Positions 1 through 7,496 are shown, counted from the stretch's first letter. The stretch: DNA of 15,279 nt from Thermoplasmata archaeon (GCA_021797265.1 JAJZZZ010000018.1:1-15279); one strand, 5' to 3'. The notes: generated from the letters alone by a model not told the origin. Numbers and translations: made by a program.

Positions 1-2230
1 AGTTATCAGTGGAGCTATTGGCAGAGAATATGGTGATGTTCCCCGCCACAGGGTTTGACTCGGTCTTTCCAGCTGTATTGTAGATTGTGATCACAGGTGT
101 TGGAGCCACCGTATCATTTACAGTTGCTGCAAGCGTAACATTGACATATCTCTGGCCTGTAATGGATGTAATATTCATGTATCCCATCTGAGGTGCCCTG
201 TCCGTGTAGTTGAATGTCTTGTATGTGTAGGATATGGACTGGCCTGTACTGATATAACCGGGTAATCCCCATGTGGTTACAAGTGCAATTTGGTAGGTCT
301 GTCCCTTGAATACCACACTTGAATACGATCCGGCTGATGAGAAAGATACAGATTTCAGCAGAGGGACGTAGAATCCGTAAGTTGTGTTCTTAGCATTTGT
401 GACATTGAGAAGAGCCTTTCCATTGTATGAAACGTTTATTGATGGAGAGACTTTTCCGTATGTAGAAACAACTGTGAAGTTTGTTGTGTTTGTTGCCCCT
501 GAGGAACTCTCATAGCTGACATTAACGTAATAGGGACCTGGTGTTGGAAACATAAATGTTGAATTGTATGTGTATTGCCCGCCAACCACTGTAGCGTTGG
601 TTCTCCAGCTATAGTTAAGAGAATTCAGATAATCATCTGTACCAGTGACAGGATTATAGAACGCACTCGAAAGGTTAAGGCTTACATCTTTTCCGACAGG
701 TGCCACAAACAGGGTGTTGGAGGCCGAACTGTTCAGAACGTAGCTGGTGGAAACCATGTTGCTCCAGTACTCTGTAATCGAAGATGCGGTCACAGTTGGC
801 TTTGTCACATTCTTAAATGTCAAGGTCAGGAAGCCGGTAGTGCTCTGAGGTATAACTGCAACCGGAGAGATGAAATGCGTTACCTGAGATGAAGGTGTGG
901 AAAGGGCTCCAAGGCTGTTATTGTAGGTCAGATTATAACGATAATAAAGAGACCCGGGCATATATTGTGTACCCAGTGCATCAATCCTGACTGTAAGGCC
1001 ATTTGTTGCAAGATATGAAGCAGTTAAGCCACTGTCATCATAAGTGTAGTTCACTTCTGCCATGTAGGATGAGGAAGTCATGGTACTGGATTTCACCATC
1101 GGAGTTCCAGAAAGTTTGTAGTTGTAGCCATCAACAAAAATTGTCTCATTTGTATAATCATTTGAAACGTTTGCAATGGCCTGCATCAGGTCAGGTGATG
1201 TGGAGGTCAGTTTATCTGCCGCTATCTGCCAGTAAAGAGAACCAATTGATGAGTTTTCTGCAAAAGGTAAAGCTGTGCTGTTCGTGAATGAATAGACAAC
1301 ACTAAGGTTCAGATAATTCGGATTCTTGGAAAGATTGTAATTATAATTAATGTTGCTTGAACCGTTAACAAGAGTGTATGTTAAACCGTTTTTTGCCAGA
1401 TTCACATTCATTGGTGCATATCCTTTAGCGAGGATAACCAGGTGCGTGTCAGCTGGAGTGTAATTGGTTGTAAGCTGGAAAAATCCATCGGTGAAAGGAA
1501 CAACCTGATAACTGTTCACTGACGGTGATGACCCGGCAGTACCATTTATGATTGAAACATTGAAATTGTTAATGCTTGAACCTCCTGGAGACTGAACAAA
1601 GCCGTAATAGTTTGTTCCACTGAGCGTAATGGAAATTGCAGTTGTAGTGGATGTTGCAACTTCGTAGAAGTTATAGGAAACTCCACCATATGAAACGCTC
1701 ACAGTGAATGGACCAACCGGTACCCGTGCGCTGAGTGAACCGTTGGATGTTGAAGCCGTTAGAAAATTGTATCCCTGGACTGTTGAAAATGATGCAGTTG
1801 CAGTTCCTGTTGTGAAATCATTCAGTGTAACTGAAACCTTAACTGTGTTGTAATAGGAGATGTTCATAGGCACAGACACGTAAGGGGCGTTAACATTCAC
1901 TACTACATTTGTAGTGTTTGTGATTATTGTGTTGCCATAACCCAGAGTTTGTACGGGCGCTACCTGGAATGAATATTCCCCGTATGGGAGTGACACATTA
2001 TTGTGATTTCCAGTATAGGATGTAACAAATATCCCCGAGAGGGTGAATACGTTAACCTGTGTTGAGCTTGAGGCAAGGCTGTCCTTGCTGCTTCCACTAT
2101 TATGATAGAAAACACTATAGCTTACGTGGCCGCTCTGCGGAGTAAGTGCGTTTACATCACCCGAGATGGCCACGAGACCACTCATCAGTACTACCATTGC
2201 CAATACGATTGCTAGAGTTGACTTATGCAA
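1..2230 (-). CDS. Large secreted surface protein with Ig/PKD-like repeats (N-terminal part, runs off left edge)
   Basis: I translated the minus strand from 2230 to base 2 and found 743 codons without a stop, so the 3' end lies outside the window. The only usable start that keeps the signal peptide is TTG at 2230; an in-frame stop lies just upstream at about 2255. Residues 1-28 form a Sec-type signal: a short basic start (HKS), a hydrophobic core (LAIVLAMVVLMSGLVAI), then polar sequence. The rest is beta-rich and heavy in Asn, Ser, Thr and Tyr, with many N-x-S/T sequons. Residues about 35-200 look like two carboxypeptidase-regulatory/Ig-like units. Two PKD-like stretches lie near the left edge, one with NYSWRTN and FPTPGPYYVNVSY, the other with APTPVITI and FSANSSTDN. 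It is probably a glycosylated cell-envelope or S-layer-associated protein. No enzymatic motif is visible, and a C-terminal anchor would be outside the window. Confidence 0.85.
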   Translation of the reverse strand, partial: MHKSTLAIVLAMVVLMSGLVAISGDVNALTPQSGHVSYSVFYHNSGSSKDSLASSSTQVNVFTLSGIFVTSYTGNHNNVSLPYGEYSFQVAPVQTLGYGNTIITNTTNVVVNVNAPYVSVPMNISYYNTVKVSVTLNDFTTGTATASFSTVQGYNFLTASTSNGSLSARVPVGPFTVSVSYGGVSYNFYEVATSTTTAISITLSGTNYYGFVQSPGGSSINNFNVSIINGTAGSSPSVNSYQVVPFTDGFFQLTTNYTPADTHLVILAKGYAPMNVNLAKNGLTYTLVNGSSNINYNYNLSKNPNYLNLSVVYSFTNSTALPFAENSSIGSLYWQIAADKLTSTSPDLMQAIANVSNDYTNETIFVDGYNYKLSGTPMVKSSTMTSSSYMAEVNYTYDDSGLTASYLATNGLTVRIDALGTQYMPGSLYYRYNLTYNNSLGALSTPSSQVTHFISPVAVIPQSTTGFLTLTFKNVTKPTVTASSITEYWSNMVSTSYVLNSSASNTLFVAPVGKDVSLNLSSAFYNPVTGTDDYLNSLNYSWRTNATVVGGQYTYNSTFMFPTPGPYYVNVSYESSSGATNTTNFTVVSTYGKVSPSINVSYNGKALLNVTNAKNTTYGFYVPLLKSVSFSSAGSYSSVVFKGQTYQIALVTTWGLPGYISTGQSISYTYKTFNYTDRAPQMGYMNITSITGQRYVNVTLAATVNDTVAPTPVITIYNTAGKTESNPVAGNITIFSANSSTDN

Positions 2231-2269
2231 TATAATCTTCCTCTCGTGCGAAGGCTAAAGAAACCGAGT

Positions 2270-2280
2270 CTTATAAATAT
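2270..2280 (-). promoter_or_regulatory. TATA-like promoter element of the surface protein gene
   Basis: The minus strand reads ATATTTATAAG here, a good archaeal TATA box. It lies about 45 bases before the TTG start at 2230, predicting a start of transcription near 2250 and a leader of about 20 bases. That leader contains GAGAGGAAG, a possible weak ribosome binding site 6 bases before the TTG. The box sits right after the stop of the upstream amidohydrolase, so the gene has its own promoter. Confidence 0.5.
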
Positions 2281-2284
2281 TCCT

Positions 2285-3304
2285 TTAGCCGACCCTTGCT
2301 ACCTTAATCTTTTCCCTTGATATATAGCCTCCCCTCAGAATCAACTCATATTCATTCAGAAACCTGTCAGGGAAAAACAGGTATTCAGAGGGAGGGTGAA
2401 TCCCAAATTTACTGAGAAACCATCTTGGAGTATCTGTAGCCATCTTCAGTATTTCTGAAGGTGAGATATAACCATTTGATCTCTGCCTTCTGTAAAGAAA
2501 GTCCATCTCTCCGAACATATCTGGAGCTGTGACCATACAGTTATCAGTCCCTAACATCAACCTGACACCATTTCTAAGGAATCTTGAATAATCAGCATGA
2601 AGCCCGTAGAAACTGTTGGATCTGGGAGTTACGGCTACCGGGATATCAAGCTTCCTTATGATGGAAAGAAAATCGTCTGAAACCTTAAGGCAGTGAACCA
2701 GAAGGTCAGGAGATAGAGATAGGGCCATTTCCTCATTTTCTTCTGTGGCCTCGCTGAAATGTATGGCAAATATTTTTTTGTTTTTCCTGCATATTTTTCT
2801 CAGATCCATCAAAAGGTCGAAGTTATGGTCACTGATGGCACTCATTCCAAAACCACTGGTAGTAAGGATCAGGTCCTCCCCCTCAGAAGCTGTAGACGGC
2901 CTGGAAAGTATAACCGACATTTTTTGTTCTGAATCTGCTTTCCTGAGGAGTTCCGCACCGCGGATTCCAGATTCACGGAAATCAAGGAATCCCGAAGTTC
3001 CAGTACTCTTCATTAACTCTATGGATGAAGACATGGACCTTATAATATCAGTTTCATCAGCCGAAGCCAGCATTCTGTGTTTGAAGCCTCCGGGCCCCAC
3101 TATCTCTGCAAGAGTGCCCTCTGGTTCTGAAGCTACGAAGGAGTCACCTATATGAGTGTGACCATTTATGAATGATGGCAATAGAGTTCCCTTTCTTCCT
3201 TCACTTGATAATTCCGGTGAGAAACGGGCAGTCCCATCTTCATTGACTGTAAGTGATCCTTTTCTGATGGCTCCATTCCAGTATATATTTCCTGAAAAAA
3301 TCAT
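2285..3304 (-). CDS. Amidohydrolase, cytosine/guanine deaminase-like (metal-dependent TIM-barrel)
   Basis: This is a 339-residue protein of the amidohydrolase superfamily, which hydrolyses or deaminates purine, pyrimidine or related ring substrates using a bound metal ion. Counting from the ATG at 3304, the metal ligands are visible in order: HxH in NGHTHIGD (H49, H51), HFSE (H182, E185), LVHC (H204) and GTDN (D254). The HxxE pair is typical of the deaminase branch, but the substrate cannot be named. The N-terminal 45 residues form the usual beta-sandwich lead-in. An in-frame TTG at 3313 would overlap the rtcB stop as TTGA. I prefer the ATG, which lies 5 bases after that stop with a GAGG just before it. 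Either start implies translational coupling to rtcB. Length is slightly short for the family, but all key residues are present. Confidence 0.85.
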   Translation of the reverse strand: MIFSGNIYWNGAIRKGSLTVNEDGTARFSPELSSEGRKGTLLPSFINGHTHIGDSFVASEPEGTLAEIVGPGGFKHRMLASADETDIIRSMSSSIELMKSTGTSGFLDFRESGIRGAELLRKADSEQKMSVILSRPSTASEGEDLILTTSGFGMSAISDHNFDLLMDLRKICRKNKKIFAIHFSEATEENEEMALSLSPDLLVHCLKVSDDFLSIIRKLDIPVAVTPRSNSFYGLHADYSRFLRNGVRLMLGTDNCMVTAPDMFGEMDFLYRRQRSNGYISPSEILKMATDTPRWFLSKFGIHPPSEYLFFPDRFLNEYELILRGGYISREKIKVARVG

Positions 3305-3309
3305 TATCC

Positions 3310-4746
3310 TCAACCTTTCAGCACACCCAATGGGGTCAGCCTGGCCACAATCTTTGCTATTCCGGCCCCTACCACTGACCTCACCACCTCATCAATGTTC
3401 TTGTAACTTCCTGGAGCCTCAGTGGAAATTGCAGACCGATCTTTTGCCCTTAATGTTATGCCTAGTTTCTCCATATCTTTCAATACAGCATCAGGGTTAA
3501 AGGATTCGCCAGCCTTCTTTCTGCTCATCTCTCTACCTGCCCCATGGCATGAAGAACCCAGTGAAAGCTCTGAAGCTGCACCTGTTCCAACAAGAACATA
3601 TGATGATGTGCCCATATCACCAGGTACTATAACTGGATGGCCGAACCGGCTGAAGGGAGTATCTTCCATTCTGTCTCTGTAGAATGATCTGGTTGCACCT
3701 TTCCTGTGAACCATGAGCCTAAGATTTTCACCGTCTATCCTGTGTGTCTCCTCCCTTGCTATATTGTGAGAGATACCGTATGATAACCTGTATTCACCAG
3801 GATCTGTGAATGGAAAAATCTTTGAAAAGATCTTCCTTGAAGAGAATATCATTGCCTGGCGGTTGTAGTTTGCGTAGTTGGCAGCGCAGTTCATTGAATT
3901 CAGATAACTTTGCCCAATCTCTGACTCAAGGGGAATGGAATCAAGCTGCCTGTCAACCGGATGGGGTATCTTATAACTGCTGCTCTGAATGGATGTCATG
4001 AATTCTGAGGCAACCTGATGTCCCAGACCTCTGGAACCTGAGTGGATCATTATCATGACCTGTCCTATATCATTGATGAGGAAGTCCTTTGCAATTTCCG
4101 GTTCCATAATTTCAGTCACCTTCTGGACCTCGAGAAAATGGTTTCCTGAGCCGAGAGTACCTATGAAAGAGGCCCCTCTCTTCCTGGCCATTTTACTTAC
4201 TCCGGAAGTTGTCTCAACATGAAAATGGCCAAAGTCCTCTGTCCTTTCTGCATCATTTCCGAAAGCAATGCCATCATCTTCTGCAATTTTAAGCCCTTCA
4301 CTCATGATTGATTCTATCCGGTTTTCATTGATTCTCATCCTGCTTTTTTCCATTCCCACCGGTATTTCCCTTGTTAGGGCGTCCATCAACTCATTCTTTC
4401 TGGAGATGAACTGCTCTGCATTTATTGGTGCTGAAAGGAGTGACACACCGCAGTTTATATCGTACCCGACTCCACCGGGAGAGATAATACCTTCCTCCAT
4501 CCTGAATCCGGCCACACCACCAATTGGAAAGCCATACCCCCAGTGAAAATCAGGCATAGCCATTGATGCCTTAACAATGCCGGGCATCATTGCTACATTT
4601 ACAACCTGCCGCAACACCTGTTCATTTGAATCCCTTGCAACGACGCTAATTGGGCTGAAAACCAGACCCGGGACTTTCATCCGGGGATCACTTGACATAA
4701 GTATTTCAGTTGTAAAATCAGAATAAGGCTTCAAAGAGTACTGCAA
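3310..4746 (-). CDS. rtcB: RtcB family tRNA-splicing ligase (3'-phosphate RNA ligase)
   Basis: RtcB joins RNA 3'-phosphate or 2',3'-cyclic phosphate ends to 5'-OH ends using GTP and Mn2+. In archaea it seals tRNA exons after intron removal. The 478-residue protein is full length. Key residues match the Pyrococcus enzyme in order: D96 and C99 in GYDINCGV, N202/H203/E206 in GSGNHFLEVQ, H235 in IHSGSRGLGHQ, H327 in ISHNIA, and H401, the guanylylated histidine, in CHGAGR. The C-terminus (AGIAKIVARLTPLGVLKG) is also typical. The start is TTG at 4746; no in-frame ATG or GTG precedes it. The first 27 residues (LKPYSDF...EIL...DPRMKVPG) resemble the known N-terminus, which supports TTG over the internal ATG at 4698. 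The next gene is coupled to its stop. Confidence 0.96.
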   Translation of the reverse strand: MQYSLKPYSDFTTEILMSSDPRMKVPGLVFSPISVVARDSNEQVLRQVVNVAMMPGIVKASMAMPDFHWGYGFPIGGVAGFRMEEGIISPGGVGYDINCGVSLLSAPINAEQFISRKNELMDALTREIPVGMEKSRMRINENRIESIMSEGLKIAEDDGIAFGNDAERTEDFGHFHVETTSGVSKMARKRGASFIGTLGSGNHFLEVQKVTEIMEPEIAKDFLINDIGQVMIMIHSGSRGLGHQVASEFMTSIQSSSYKIPHPVDRQLDSIPLESEIGQSYLNSMNCAANYANYNRQAMIFSSRKIFSKIFPFTDPGEYRLSYGISHNIAREETHRIDGENLRLMVHRKGATRSFYRDRMEDTPFSRFGHPVIVPGDMGTSSYVLVGTGAASELSLGSSCHGAGREMSRKKAGESFNPDAVLKDMEKLGITLRAKDRSAISTEAPGSYKNIDEVVRSVVGAGIAKIVARLTPLGVLKG

Positions 4747-4769
4747 CAGACAGTGAACACTTTCATTGT

Positions 4770-4836
4770 TGTATAGTTTTCCAAGTCTGATTTGATTCTT
4801 GTCAGATTGATTTAAAATGATAGATCGAGTCTGACT
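4770..4836 (-). promoter_or_regulatory. rtcB promoter region with repeated TCTGA-type boxes
   Basis: Two TATA candidates lie on the minus strand. TTTTAAAT at about 4810-4817 would give a leader of about 40 bases; AACTATAC at about 4770-4777 would give a leaderless TTG start. The stronger-looking TTTTAAAT is flanked by related boxes: AGTCTGACT at 4828-4836 (AGTC-T-GACT, an odd-length dyad), AATCTGAC on the minus strand at 4801-4808, and AAGTCTGATT at 4783-4792. The arrangement suggests an operator, discussed in the findings. Confidence 0.4.
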
Positions 4837-4890
4837 GATAAGGAGAGGAAATGTAATGTTCAGGGTGAGCCAGAATCACTGGACTCAAAC

Positions 4891-4900
4891 ATTTTATTAG
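4891..4900 (+). promoter_or_regulatory. TATA-like element of the small gene at 4919
   Basis: ATTTTATTAG is centred about 25 bases before the ATG at 4919. No ribosome binding site lies between them, so a leaderless transcript is predicted. Confidence 0.45.
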
Positions 4901-4918
4901 GCTGCTGGACATTTTCAA

Positions 4919-5143
4919 ATGTTGACCGCCATCATAAATGTTGAAGACCTTGACACAGATATACGATTTCAGGTCGAGCTGCAGATCGCATTAAGACAGA
5001 ACGCTTCCAGAATCATGGAGCATTATGATGATCATGAGAAATTCCTGAATTACATCAGGCAAAGGGAGGAGAAGATTGCCCTGATCCTTGGAAAAAGTGA
5101 ACCATTTGAAATATACAAAAACCGGAAGATAATATTTCCTTAA
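4919..5143 (+). CDS. Small hypothetical protein, 74 residues
   Basis: I do not recognise this family. The ATG has a TATA-like box at leaderless spacing, and the sequence reads like a folded cytosolic protein. It begins with a strand (LTAIINVED), followed by a long charged helix (about residues 17-58, with DDHEKFLNYIRQREEKIALI) and a basic C-terminus (YKNRKIIFP). There is no Cys, no signal peptide and no membrane segment. It is on the same strand as the regulator at 5207 but 63 bases away, and that gap holds a separate promoter, so the two are probably separate transcripts. Because it is short and unplaced, I rate existence as likely and function as unknown. Confidence 0.6.
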   Translation: MLTAIINVEDLDTDIRFQVELQIALRQNASRIMEHYDDHEKFLNYIRQREEKIALILGKSEPFEIYKNRKIIFP

Positions 5144-5184
5144 ATCTGAATTTGTATGATCGTTTCAATCTGAATATTTTATTA
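5143..5184 (+). promoter_or_regulatory. Promoter of the winged-helix gene with a direct-repeat operator candidate
   Basis: AATCTGAAT occurs twice in direct orientation, at 5143-5151 and 5167-5175, 24 bases apart start to start. The second copy overlaps the start of a TATA-like element (AATATTTTATTAT, 5173-5184). The ATG at 5207 is about 28 bases from the centre of that element. A protein bound to the repeats would block promoter access, consistent with autoregulation. Confidence 0.5.
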
Positions 5185-5206
5185 TTCCACTATAACATCA
5201 GGTGTC

Positions 5207-5533
5207 ATGGGGAATGAATTGTCACTCTTCAGAGAACTGAAAACAGACATTGAGACTGCCAGAAGACATCTGGAAATTATCAAGGCACTTCTTAAGGAAC
5301 AGCCGGTAGGCATTATTAAAATTGCACACGAGACAGGGCTGCCTGAGCACAAGATCAGGTACTCCTTAAGGGTACTGGAGAGAGAACACCTTATTGAACC
5401 TTCCAGAGAGGGGGCCATTCTGACAAAGGAGTTTCTTGAAAACAGAGACAAGATAGCTGAAGAGGCAAAAGAGATCTCTGATGAGATGAGTGAAATATAC
5501 CACAACCTCAAAACTACCCTGATAAAGAGATAA
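5207..5533 (+). CDS. Winged-helix DNA-binding transcriptional regulator
   Basis: This is a 108-residue, probably dimeric regulator. Residues about 20-32 form a lead helix (RHLEIIKALLKEQ). Residues 35-62 form the helix-turn-helix (GIIKIAHETGLPEHKIRYSL, then RVLEREHLI). Residues 63-73 form a short wing (EPSREGAILT). Residues 74-105 are a highly charged helix (ENRDKIAEEAKEISDEMSEI) suited to dimerisation by coiled coil. This order is common among small archaeal regulators. There is no ligand-binding domain. Its promoter carries the AATCTGAAT direct repeat, so autoregulation is plausible. The GNAT gene starts 12 bases after its stop, so the two are likely co-transcribed. The targets and signal cannot be read from sequence. 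Confidence 0.8.
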   Translation: MGNELSLFRELKTDIETARRHLEIIKALLKEQPVGIIKIAHETGLPEHKIRYSLRVLEREHLIEPSREGAILTKEFLENRDKIAEEAKEISDEMSEIYHNLKTTLIKR

Positions 5534-5545
5534 ACAGGTTCACAG

Positions 5546-6064
5546 ATGATTTGGAGAAACCGGGATGATCTGGTATTCGGCCAGTACATAATTCGCAAGG
5601 CCGAACCGAGGGATGCAAAGGGCGTAATACTCTGTATGCAGAGTGTAATGGATGAACGTGTGTTCCTTGTCAGTGAATATTACCTGCTCACTGAAAGGGG
5701 AGAGCAGGACAGAATAAGGAATCCTGATGATATGACTCTTGTAGCCGAATTCAAAGGGGAGATTGTAGGAGTTGTCACAATACAGAGGGGAATGTACAGG
5801 AAAAACAGGCATACAGCAAATCTTGGCATTGCCATTGTGAAGGAACACAGGTCCAGGGGACTTGGGACGGAACTCATCAAAAATTCCATAAAGTGGTGCA
5901 GGGACGTCGGAATAAAGAAACTCAATCTGGAAGTGTTCTCATCCAACCTGACTGCCATAAGGCTGTACCAGAAAATGGGCTTCCATGAGGAGGGAAGGCG
6001 TGTCAACCAGTTCACAATTGACGGTAATTATGTTGATGATGTCTTTATGACCTGTTTCCTTTAA
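5546..6064 (+). CDS. GNAT family N-acetyltransferase
   Basis: A 172-residue GCN5-related acetyltransferase, transferring acetyl from acetyl-CoA to an amine such as a protein N-terminus, a ribosomal protein or a small molecule. The acetyl-CoA-binding motif RxxGxG is seen at residues 102-107 (HRSRGLGTEL). It is preceded by the strand ANLGIAIV and followed by the usual KLNLEVFSSNLTAIRLYQKMGF stretch (about 125-146; N134, Y141). The C-terminus (GNYVDDVFMTCFL) resembles RimL/RimJ-type enzymes. The start is ATG at 5546, with AGGT 7 bases upstream. It follows the winged-helix gene by 12 bases, suggesting joint expression. The family is certain, the substrate unknown. Confidence 0.9.
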   Translation: MIWRNRDDLVFGQYIIRKAEPRDAKGVILCMQSVMDERVFLVSEYYLLTERGEQDRIRNPDDMTLVAEFKGEIVGVVTIQRGMYRKNRHTANLGIAIVKEHRSRGLGTELIKNSIKWCRDVGIKKLNLEVFSSNLTAIRLYQKMGFHEEGRRVNQFTIDGNYVDDVFMTCFL

Positions 6065-6086
6065 GTTTCCCGCAGAAAATCAAAAG

Positions 6087-6094
6087 AAATAAAT
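6087..6094 (+). promoter_or_regulatory. TATA-like element of the radical SAM gene
   Basis: AAATAAAT lies about 30 bases before the ATG at 6121, with no clear ribosome binding site between them. This predicts a leaderless transcript separate from the GNAT gene, which ends at 6064. Confidence 0.4.
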
Positions 6095-6120
6095 CCCCAT
6101 TACTTCTAAGGTTATTCAAT

Positions 6121-7056
6121 ATGAAAACAATGATCTGGAACATTGATTATTTCTGCAACCTCAGATGCAAGAGCTGCAATGCCTGGCAGGGCAAGATATT
6201 CTTTCCCGAGGAGCAGATTGACAAACACATTTCAGATATGAAGAAAAATGGAATCAAGATCGTTTCAATTACAGGTGGAGAGCCTACACTCAACAAATCT
6301 GTTGAGACAATAATCAGAAAACTGAAGGAAAATAAATTCATCACACATATTGCAACAAACGGCACGAACCCGTATGTACTGAGGAAACTCTATCCTTACC
6401 TTGACGGCGCTACAATCTCCCTGGACAGCAATATTCCAGAAGAGCATAACGAATATAGAGGACTCAAGATCTTTGATACTGTGGTAAAGACGATTAAGGA
6501 AACGAGGAAGAAGGTGAAAATTTTAACAGCAAACGCTCTCGTAACTAATTTCAATTACTTCAAGGTCAAGGATATGGTTGAGTTCGCCAACGAAGAAATG
6601 GGTGTCCCACTCTCTATGTGTTTCCCGGACCAGGATTCATACTATTTCCAGGATTTTCATGTGAGTAAGGATATGATCCGACAGGCCTTCTCCTATGCAT
6701 ATGAGCACTACGGAGACCATGTGTTTGGGAATACAAGAACATACTACAAACAGGCTGTGGATTACATAGATGGAAAAACGGTATCAAAATGCAGGGCTGG
6801 AGAAGTTGCTTATTATACGGACTATAGAGGAAAGGTGCATCCATGTTTCACCCATATGGAGACCGTTATGAACAGGGGAGGTGAACGCTGGGAAACATTT
6901 GAAAATAATTGCAACGACTGCTTCACGCAGTGTTTCAGGGAGCCTTCCATTGAAACTCCTTTTGAGGATGCAAAACTTGTTTCAAAGATATGGTGGTTCA
7001 ATCATGTCAGGAAGCCCAGGTCCATGAGGGTCCCCATACCTGCAGGTGCAACCTGA
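6121..7056 (+). CDS. Radical SAM enzyme with SPASM/twitch-like C-terminal cysteines
   Basis: A 311-residue radical SAM protein that would reductively cleave S-adenosylmethionine at a [4Fe-4S] cluster to start radical chemistry. The cluster motif CxxxCxxC is C12, C16, C19 (CNLRCKSC). The SAM-contacting GGEP is at residues 52-55, and the barrel continues through THIATNGT and ATISLDS. The C-terminus has C224-x12-G237-x4-C242, which fits the SPASM/twitch opening pattern, followed by C264-x2-C267-x3-C271. Five cysteines could hold one auxiliary cluster. SPASM proteins often modify peptides or mature enzyme cofactors, but no precursor peptide is evident nearby and the substrate is unknown. The ATG at 6121 matches a leaderless promoter. 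T-rich tracts after the stop (T6 at 7079-7084 and 7108-7113) could end transcription. Confidence 0.88.
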   Translation: MKTMIWNIDYFCNLRCKSCNAWQGKIFFPEEQIDKHISDMKKNGIKIVSITGGEPTLNKSVETIIRKLKENKFITHIATNGTNPYVLRKLYPYLDGATISLDSNIPEEHNEYRGLKIFDTVVKTIKETRKKVKILTANALVTNFNYFKVKDMVEFANEEMGVPLSMCFPDQDSYYFQDFHVSKDMIRQAFSYAYEHYGDHVFGNTRTYYKQAVDYIDGKTVSKCRAGEVAYYTDYRGKVHPCFTHMETVMNRGGERWETFENNCNDCFTQCFREPSIETPFEDAKLVSKIWWFNHVRKPRSMRVPIPAGAT

Positions 7057-7078
7057 AACAGAGATTTTCATATTATGG

Positions 7079-7113
7079 TTTTTTCTTGCAACTCCATAAT
7101 TATTCTATTTTTT
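7079..7113 (+). terminator. T-tract terminator after the radical SAM gene
   Basis: Two runs of six T (7079-7084 and 7108-7113) start 22 bases after the stop at 7056. Archaeal RNA polymerase can terminate at such T-rich stretches without a hairpin. This is inferred from composition only. Confidence 0.35.
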
Positions 7114-7327
7114 CTCCAGGATAAGTTCTAGTTGAATTTCACTATTATTACTAATCCCTAGCAGGGCCTCACCATACATAGAAAACATTAGGAGATCTGC
7201 TGAAACATTGCAATGATTCTTCATAGTTTCTACCCGGGATTGCCTGAATAATACTATTCACAAAAGACCAATCTACCAAATGGAATTTCATAGGCAGGAA
7301 TAATTCATTGCCTCTGATCTTTCCCTT
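7105..7327 (-). pseudogene. Possible broken small gene in the 7057-7496 gap
   Basis: This gap of 440 bases has no intact gene. On the minus strand one frame is open from 7327 and holds an ATG at 7291 with 40 codons (contains VDWSFVNSIIQAIPGRNYEE and SLQCFSRSPNVF) before a TGA at 7169-7171. A second frame opens at an ATG at 7188 and runs 27 codons (contains FSMYGEALLGISNNSEIQLE) to a TAG at 7105-7107. The two overlap at NVF/VFSMYG so that a single frameshift would join them into about 65 residues. A TATA-like ATATTTAAAAG lies upstream at about 7326-7335. I recognise no family, and chance open frames of this size are common, so this is tentative. Nothing else is seen in the gap except the flanking T-tracts. 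Confidence 0.25.
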
Positions 7328-7453
7328 TTAAATATCATAGAATGCAGAATATGAAAATTCAAAGGAGGCAGAATTTTAAGAATATACGCACCTATAAACA
7401 AAAAATACAGTAGCAAGAAGTAATGTGAGCATATCAATAGAAAAGTTGTAAAG

Positions 7454-7490
7454 AAAAAAAAATTGGTAATTTTATTTTAAATTAAAAAAA
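7454..7490 (-). terminator. T-tract terminator of the solute-binding protein gene
   Basis: On the minus strand, T7 (7484-7490) begins 7 bases after the TGA stop at 7497-7499, and T9 (7454-7462) follows. This is a typical archaeal termination signal and shows that the gene really ends here. Confidence 0.45.
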
Positions 7491-7496
7491 TGGAGA

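Noticed and set aside
575..892. Plus-strand frames at 575-892 and 1003-1287
   Set aside because: Both are opposite the continuous 743-codon surface-protein frame, which has a signal peptide and domain-like repeats.
2745..3155. 136-codon plus-strand frame
   Set aside because: It mirrors the amidohydrolase, whose catalytic residues are all intact on the other strand.
7291..7312. Short inverted repeat AGGCA...TGCCT
   Set aside because: Only five base pairs with a long loop and no T-run; expected by chance.
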